Shown here piece by piece: positions 60,034 through 64,000 of a stretch of DNA of 64,000 nt; the stretch's first letter is position 1; every line of letters begins with the position of its first letter. A program made the position numbers and the translations under genes. The notes under the pieces are model-generated. The model had not been told where the DNA came from and did not search any database. It saw only the letters and a program-made list of their open reading frames with translations. The DNA is from an uncultured Candidatus Pelagibacter sp. (lineage in GTDB: Bacteria; Pseudomonadota; Alphaproteobacteria; Pelagibacterales; Pelagibacteraceae), in assembly GCA_905616395.1 (NCBI GenBank), contig CAJQSQ010000007.1, forward strand, positions 57,577 through 121,576, read 5' to 3'.

Positions 60034-60479
60034 TAAAAAAAATAGCTATTTGGTGTTTTTGTCTATCAATTTTAAACATTCAATTCATAAGCGCTGAGGG
60101 AAAATTTTTATCTCTAAAAAAAAATAAAACTAATGTTAGGTATGGGCCAAGCATAGATCGTTCTATTAAATATGTTTATAGAAAGATTAATTTGCCTGTA
60201 AAACAGATAGACAAAAAAGAGAATTGGAGAAGGGTAGTATTTTTTGATAATAATAGTGGCTGGATTCATTGGAGTCAGTTGAAACCATCAAACTCTATTA
60301 TTATTTTAGAAGATAAAATCTTATATAAAAAGCCATCTAATTTTTCAAAACCAATAGCCAAACTAGAAAAAGGAAGACTATTAGTTTTAAAAAAATGTGA
60401 GAATATATGGTGCAATGTAAAGACTGATGATTATTCAGGTTGGGTCAAAACTGAAAATATTTGGGGTTCAGTTAAATAA
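60030..60479 (+). CDS. Secreted bacterial SH3-domain protein
   Basis: The 149-aa product begins with a signal peptide (MIKKIAIWCFCLSILNIQFISA) and has a bacterial SH3-like repeat in NVRYGPSIDRSIKYVYRKI, with VRxGPS, followed by IHWSQLK, and a second copy ending YSGWVKTENIWGSV. These modules bind peptidoglycan or other ligands. It overlaps moeB by 4 bp (ATGA) and the convergent DUF3501 gene by 8 bp. Confidence 0.85.
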   Translation: MIKKIAIWCFCLSILNIQFISAEGKFLSLKKNKTNVRYGPSIDRSIKYVYRKINLPVKQIDKKENWRRVVFFDNNSGWIHWSQLKPSNSIIILEDKILYKKPSNFSKPIAKLEKGRLLVLKKCENIWCNVKTDDYSGWVKTENIWGSVK

Positions 60480-61065
60480 AATCAGCACATAGTGATTTAA
60501 CACTAATTTCAGCTAGTCTTGTAGTGTGGGTGTATTCTTTATGATCAATCCCAAGCTCAATAGTTGCACTATCTGACTTAAATTTAGAAATTTGATCATC
60601 ATTTAATTTAAAATGAATAAACTGTACTGAGGAAGCTTTTCCTTCTGCTGATGTTCTATCAACATCTTCTTCTGGAACAGCTTTAACAACTTCATCATTA
60701 ATTTTTATGAATATTTTTTCTTCAATTCCTCCAACTTTACCTAAAAATGCAGCTCTTGAAATTGGATTATCAATTTCAAACATTAGTGTAGCTGTAAGTT
60801 CTTTTCCATTTGGAACCAAAGGGTTGTAGGCTACTAACTCATCTTTTAATTGCTCATCTCCACCTTTTTCGATGTGAAGCATCTCCTGAACTTGAGCAAC
60901 CATAGTTTCAAAACTTTCAAAATAAAAAGTGGCATAAGGACCAAGTGCTATTCTTCTATCTTTTTTAAACTCAACTAAGTCTTTTCTGATTTGTTTTCTG
61001 CTTTTTGCATAAACATCAGATGGTAATAAATCTTCTTTTTCTATTTGTCTTTTTTCTTTACTCAT
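60472..61065 (-). CDS. DUF3501-family protein
   Basis: The 197-aa product has the DUF3501 pattern I recall: LVEFKKDRRIALGPYATFYFESFETM, MLHIEKGGDEQLKDELVAYNPLVP, LTATLMFEIDNP and VPEEDVDRTSAEGKASSVQF. Function is unknown; members are found next to rubrerythrin and Fe-S proteins, as here. No metal motif is evident. It ends the rubrerythrin operon and starts 2 bp after the Fe-S gene. Confidence 0.9.
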   Translation of the reverse strand: MSKEKRQIEKEDLLPSDVYAKSRKQIRKDLVEFKKDRRIALGPYATFYFESFETMVAQVQEMLHIEKGGDEQLKDELVAYNPLVPNGKELTATLMFEIDNPISRAAFLGKVGGIEEKIFIKINDEVVKAVPEEDVDRTSAEGKASSVQFIHFKLNDDQISKFKSDSATIELGIDHKEYTHTTRLAEISVKSLCADFI

Positions 61066-61067
61066 AA

Positions 61068-62399
61068 TTATAGTCTATAACTTTTTGCCATTAATTCGAT
61101 AGGATGAAGTGCCTCATCATTTGCAATATTTGTGTCTGTTTCTAATTGTTTTAAATGCTTACCTGCCAAAGGACAATCTGAAGCCATATATTTATTATTT
61201 TTATTTTTAATTTGTCTTGCTGTTGGTGTTCCAACTTTTACAGCTAAATTATGAGTTTCCTTCATCACACCAAAAGTTCCCCCATGACCAGCACATCTTT
61301 CAACAACATCTATTTTTATATTAGGAATAAATTTCAACATATCTCTAGATTTAATGCCCATGTTTTGCGCTCTTGCATGACATGCGTTATGAACCGTAAC
61401 TCCACCATCAATTTCTTGTAAACCTTCAGCTAGGCCCTCGTTTTGCGCTATATCAACGATATATTCATCTATATCACTAACGCTTTTTGAAAGCCTTTTA
61501 ATATTTTTATCATTTGGCAATAGTAAAGGCCATTCAAATTTTAACATTAGACCACAACTAGCTGTTAAAGTAATAATTTGATAACCCTTATCTACCCACT
61601 CCAATAAATCTTTGGAAACTTTTTTGGCTTGCTCTACAACTTTTGGTAAATCTGCTTGCTCAAGATAAGGCATTCCACAACAACCTGGGTAAGCTTCTTG
61701 AACTTCTACTCCATTTTTCTTTAAGACTTTTAATGCAGCTACACCTGTATCTTTTTTATTAAAATTAACAAAGCATGTTGAATAAATTACAACCTTTCTA
61801 TCTTTAGATGGGGCTTCACTATTTGTTGGTATATTGTTTTTTTTAAAATAATTTGTAAATGTTTCTGAATTATAAGTAGGAAGTTTAACTCTCATATCAA
61901 TTCCAGCAACTAATTCTAATATTTTTCTAAAGAATATATTTTTAGTGCTTGATGCCCAGTTTATTAGTGATGATAGCATTACACCAATTTTTGCATTTCT
62001 ATCTATTTTAGCTAACTGAGCTGGAATAACTGGTAGTTTATTTAATTTTTTTTGAGCTGTTCTATATCTCAGCATTAAATGAGGAAAGTCTAAATCAAAA
62101 TCATGTGGTGGAACATAAGGACACTTAGTCATAAAACACATGTCACATAATGTGCAGGCATCTACTACAGGTTCAAATTGTTCACTTTTTAAACTCTCTA
62201 CATCCTCATTTTCTGACTCATCTATCATGTCAAATAATTTTGGGAAAGAGTCACATAAATTAAAACATCTTCTACATCCGTGACAGATATCAAATGTTCT
62301 CCTCATTTCGTCATCTAATTTTTTTTGATCTAAAAAATCAGGATGCTCAAAATTTATTGGATGTCTTATAGGCGCGTCTATACTGCCTTCTTTGCTCAT
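61068..62399 (-). CDS. (Fe-S)-binding, heterodisulfide reductase-like protein
   Basis: The 443-aa protein has two N-terminal 4Fe-4S ferredoxin-like motifs (CHGCRRCFNLCDSFP and CTLCDMCFMTKCPYVPP) and two C-terminal CCG-type domains, with YPGCCGMPYLEQAD and ERCAGHGGTFGVMKETHN. This is the GlpC/HdrD-like architecture. It is cytosolic and probably passes electrons to rubrerythrin or a membrane quinone, a role inferred from the rbr-FeS-DUF3501 order. It starts 57 bp after rubrerythrin, across a strong hairpin. Confidence 0.9.
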   Translation of the reverse strand: MSKEGSIDAPIRHPINFEHPDFLDQKKLDDEMRRTFDICHGCRRCFNLCDSFPKLFDMIDESENEDVESLKSEQFEPVVDACTLCDMCFMTKCPYVPPHDFDLDFPHLMLRYRTAQKKLNKLPVIPAQLAKIDRNAKIGVMLSSLINWASSTKNIFFRKILELVAGIDMRVKLPTYNSETFTNYFKKNNIPTNSEAPSKDRKVVIYSTCFVNFNKKDTGVAALKVLKKNGVEVQEAYPGCCGMPYLEQADLPKVVEQAKKVSKDLLEWVDKGYQIITLTASCGLMLKFEWPLLLPNDKNIKRLSKSVSDIDEYIVDIAQNEGLAEGLQEIDGGVTVHNACHARAQNMGIKSRDMLKFIPNIKIDVVERCAGHGGTFGVMKETHNLAVKVGTPTARQIKNKNNKYMASDCPLAGKHLKQLETDTNIANDEALHPIELMAKSYRL

Positions 62400-62419
62400 A
62401 TTTAAAATTTAAGGATTTG

Positions 62420-62442
62420 ATGGTGGGGTTCTTCCCCACCAT
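62420..62442 (-). other. GC-rich intercistronic hairpin after rubrerythrin
   Basis: ATGGTGGGG pairs perfectly with CCCCACCAT across the five-base loop TTCTT. It is 14 bp past the rubrerythrin stop and 20 bp before the Fe-S gene start. There is no T-run on the minus strand, so it is not a canonical terminator. In such AT-rich DNA a 9-bp G/C-rich stem is conspicuous, and it may stabilise or process the rubrerythrin mRNA. Confidence 0.8.
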
Positions 62443-62456
62443 AAATTAAGTCTTAT

Positions 62457-62873
62457 TTACGCAATAGATTCTAATGTTTTTTGGAATTTACCTGCGTGTG
62501 ATTTTTCAGCTTTTGCTAAAGTTTCAAACCAATCAGCAATTTCTGAAAAGCCTTCTTCTCTAGCTGTTTTTGCCATACCTGGATACATGTCTGTATATTC
62601 ATGTGTTTCACCTTGTACTGCTGAAGCTAAATTATCTTTAGTTTCACCAATCGGCAGCCCTGTAGCTGGATCACCAACTTCCTCGAGATATTCAAGGTGT
62701 CCATGTGCATGACCTGTCTCACCTTCAGCTGTAGATCTAAATACTGATGCTACATCGTTATAACCTTCAATATCTGCTTTTTGAGCGAAATATAAATAAC
62801 GTCTGTTTGCTTGGCTCTCACCTGCAAATGCATCTTTTAAGTTTTCTTCTGTTTTACTACCCTTTAATGACAT
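62457..62873 (-). CDS. Rubrerythrin without rubredoxin domain
   Basis: Rubrerythrins are di-iron peroxide-detoxifying proteins. The 138-aa chain keeps the four-helix core: [43 protein letters not shown], and [18 protein letters not shown], with the Glu/His ligands. It lacks the C-terminal rubredoxin module (no CxxC), so its electrons must come from another protein, plausibly the Fe-S protein downstream. It is first in the operon with an Irr-like site upstream. Confidence 0.93.
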   Translation of the reverse strand: MSLKGSKTEENLKDAFAGESQANRRYLYFAQKADIEGYNDVASVFRSTAEGETGHAHGHLEYLEEVGDPATGLPIGETKDNLASAVQGETHEYTDMYPGMAKTAREEGFSEIADWFETLAKAEKSHAGKFQKTLESIA

Positions 62874-62931
62874 ATTTTTCTCCTTAATGATTATGAGATA
62901 GATATAATCCTTCCAAGCTGTAAGTCAATAG

Positions 62932-62948
62932 TTTAGAATTGTTTTAAT
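62932..62948 (-). promoter_or_regulatory. Candidate Irr box upstream of rubrerythrin
   Basis: TTTAGAA-TTG-TTTTAAT matches 12 of 14 defined positions of the inverted repeat TTTAGAA-N3-TTCTAAA, which I recall as the Irr iron-control element. It is 59 bp upstream of the rubrerythrin start. The match is by eye, and the consensus is from memory. Confidence 0.5.
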
Positions 62949-62977
62949 GTAAATGTTAAGTTATTGAAAATATTGAA

Positions 62978-63406
62978 TTAATTTTGATTTTGATTATCAC
63001 TCGCAACTTTAATCAATACTTCTACAGATTTTATTTTTTTTCCCGTGATATTTTTTTTTATATTCACAGAATCAATGTCATCGTTGCTACAATCAATTAG
63101 TTCATTTGTATCTTCGTCAAAAAAGTGATGATGTTCCGTGACGTTAGTATCAAAATAACTTTTATCTGAATTGATAGAAATTTCTTTTAAGTATCCTTTT
63201 TTTTTAAATGCATGAATTGTATTATAAACTGTCGCTAAGGAAATTTTTTCACTCATCTTATCCTCTATCATTTTAGTCAGATCATTTATTGTAAAGTGAA
63301 AGGTTTTTTCAGGTGAAAACAATACTTCACAAATTTTTAGTCTCTGCCTAGTTGGTCTTAAACCAGATTCTCTCAGTTTTTCTGTATATATACTTGTATT
63401 GCTCAT
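62978..63406 (-). CDS. irr: Fur-family iron response regulator Irr
   Basis: Irr is the haem-responsive Fur-family regulator of alphaproteobacteria. The 142-aa protein has the Fur HTH with [35 protein letters not shown] and [13 protein letters not shown], whose HHH segment is characteristic of Irr. The N-terminal GCPWHD haem motif of Bradyrhizobium Irr is absent, as in many other members. It is divergent from fabA; a near-perfect Irr-type repeat is in its own leader. Confidence 0.92.
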   Translation of the reverse strand: MSNTSIYTEKLRESGLRPTRQRLKICEVLFSPEKTFHFTINDLTKMIEDKMSEKISLATVYNTIHAFKKKGYLKEISINSDKSYFDTNVTEHHHFFDEDTNELIDCSNDDIDSVNIKKNITGKKIKSVEVLIKVASDNQNQN

Positions 63407-63411
63407 TGCTG

Positions 63412-63428
63412 TTTATAATAGTTCTAAA
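63412..63428. promoter_or_regulatory. Candidate Irr box at the irr/fabA divergent promoter
   Basis: TTTATAA-TAG-TTCTAAA matches 13 of 14 defined positions of TTTAGAA-N3-TTCTAAA. It is 5 bp before the irr start codon and 51 bp before the fabA start codon. It would fit autoregulation of irr. Confidence 0.55.
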
Positions 63429-63479
63429 CTATTTCTATATTATAATCATGATAAATCAAGTATTAAAGGACTGAAATTT

Positions 63480-63980
63480 ATGAAAAAAAACTCATTCACA
63501 TATGATGAGCTAATAAGCTGCGGAAATGGCGAACTTTTTGGCCCAGGTAATGCAAAATTACCACTTCCACCAATGCTCATGTTTGATAGAATAACAGAAA
63601 TCAACGAGAACAATGGTATTTTTAGTAAAGGCTCTTTAAAAGCAGAGCTTGATATCAAAGAAGACCTTTGGTTTTTTGATTGTCACTTTAAAGGAGACCC
63701 TGTTATGCCAGGATGTCTTGGCTTAGATGCTATGTGGCAACTAGTTGGTTTTTACCTTGGATGGCTTGGCAACCCGGGTAAAGGGAGAGCTTTAGGAGTG
63801 AGTACAGTAAAATTTACTGGTGAAGTTTTACAAAACGTTAAAAATGTAAGATATGAAATTGATATGAAAAAAGTTATGGCACCAGGTGGAACAACAGTTG
63901 GTCTTGCAAATGGTTTAGTGTTTGCCGATGATAAAAAAATATATTCAGCCGAAAGTTTAAAAGTGGGGTTATTTAAATAA
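63480..63980 (+). CDS. fabA: 3-hydroxydecanoyl-ACP dehydratase/isomerase
   Basis: FabA dehydrates and isomerises the C10 intermediate in unsaturated fatty acid synthesis. The 166-aa protein has [23 protein letters not shown], containing the catalytic His and Asp. I start at the ATG at 63480, preceded by AAAGGA, rather than at 63399, because [12 protein letters not shown] matches the family. It overlaps fabB by 1 base (TAATG). Confidence 0.96.
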   Translation: MKKNSFTYDELISCGNGELFGPGNAKLPLPPMLMFDRITEINENNGIFSKGSLKAELDIKEDLWFFDCHFKGDPVMPGCLGLDAMWQLVGFYLGWLGNPGKGRALGVSTVKFTGEVLQNVKNVRYEIDMKKVMAPGGTTVGLANGLVFADDKKIYSAESLKVGLFK

Positions 63981-64000
63981 TGAGAAGAGTGGTAGTTACA
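63980..64000 (+). CDS. fabB: 3-oxoacyl-ACP synthase I, first 7 codons
   Basis: An ATG overlaps the fabA stop and the frame reads MRRVVVT to the window edge, the canonical start of FabB (MRRVVVTG). The fabA-fabB pair is the classic unsaturated fatty acid operon. Only 21 bases are seen. Confidence 0.8.

Overview
The window is a dense, AT-rich stretch of a streamlined alphaproteobacterial chromosome. It most resembles the SAR11 clade (Pelagibacterales, Candidatus Pelagibacter-like). The reasons are very low G+C by eye, Lys/Ile/Asn-rich proteins, near-zero spacing between genes, and typical alphaproteobacterial genes and gene orders (irr, regB, bolA/J-protein/cobS/cobT, mutM | ubiE-ubiB-coaBC-dut, argH-lipoprotein-lysA, fdxA-carD). 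The species call is inference; no rRNA is present. I see no insertion sequence, prophage, integrase, CRISPR array or toxin-antitoxin pair. The content is almost entirely housekeeping.

Layout. 1-2.65 kb (minus): a 58-aa membrane protein, a large secreted protein of unknown function, def and the start of fmt. 2.7-7.9 kb: aroK-aroB, convergent bolA, then a J-domain/zinc protein with cobS-cobT. 7.9-11.2 kb (minus): a RegB-type redox sensor kinase and gyrB, then tRNA-Ser and a GT17 glycosyltransferase. 12.3-21.9 kb (minus): the translation block GT4-thrS-infC-rpmI-rplT-pheS-pheT-lepA. 21.9-29.5 kb: a hydrolase, an SDR protein and glutamate synthase gltD-gltB. 29.6-36.9 kb: uppP, an EamA permease, pyruvate dehydrogenase aceE-aceF (E1 carries its own lipoyl domain) and a thiolase. 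37.0-42.1 kb: tRNA-Arg, a thioesterase, a SUV3-like helicase, a TerB-like protein, fdxA, a CarD regulator with a basic tail, and a tiny Lys-rich gene with its own promoter and terminator. 42.3-47.8 kb: acyl-CoA ligase, tRNA-Leu, DedA, DsbB, Coq7, HNH nuclease, esterase, HIG1 protein and TlpA. 47.8-51.2 kb: argH, an LptM-like lipoprotein, lysA, plsC. 51.2-55.3 kb (minus): dnaN, dnaA, a repeat-bearing 383-bp intergenic region, rpsT, mutM. 55.35-60.5 kb: ubiE-ubiB-coaBC-dut-moeB-SH3 protein. 60.5-64 kb: DUF3501/Fe-S protein/rubrerythrin, irr, then fabA and the first codons of fabB.

How the genes fit together. Most blocks are translation, replication initiation, amino-acid and cofactor synthesis, and central carbon metabolism. 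Regulation seems to rest on a few global factors: the RegB redox kinase, the Irr iron regulator with two candidate operators here, and CarD. The least ordinary elements are (i) a 29-aa almost pure Lys/Ala gene with promoter, dyad and bidirectional terminator, beside a CarD protein whose N-terminus is a histone-H1-like tail; (ii) two 46-bp tandem repeats, each holding a dyad, between dnaA and rpsT; (iii) an E1 pyruvate dehydrogenase fused to a lipoyl domain; (iv) a rubrerythrin/Fe-S/DUF3501 cassette under a probable Irr box; and (v) CobS/CobT without any visible cobalamin pathway. At five convergent junctions the two stop codons share the same four bases.
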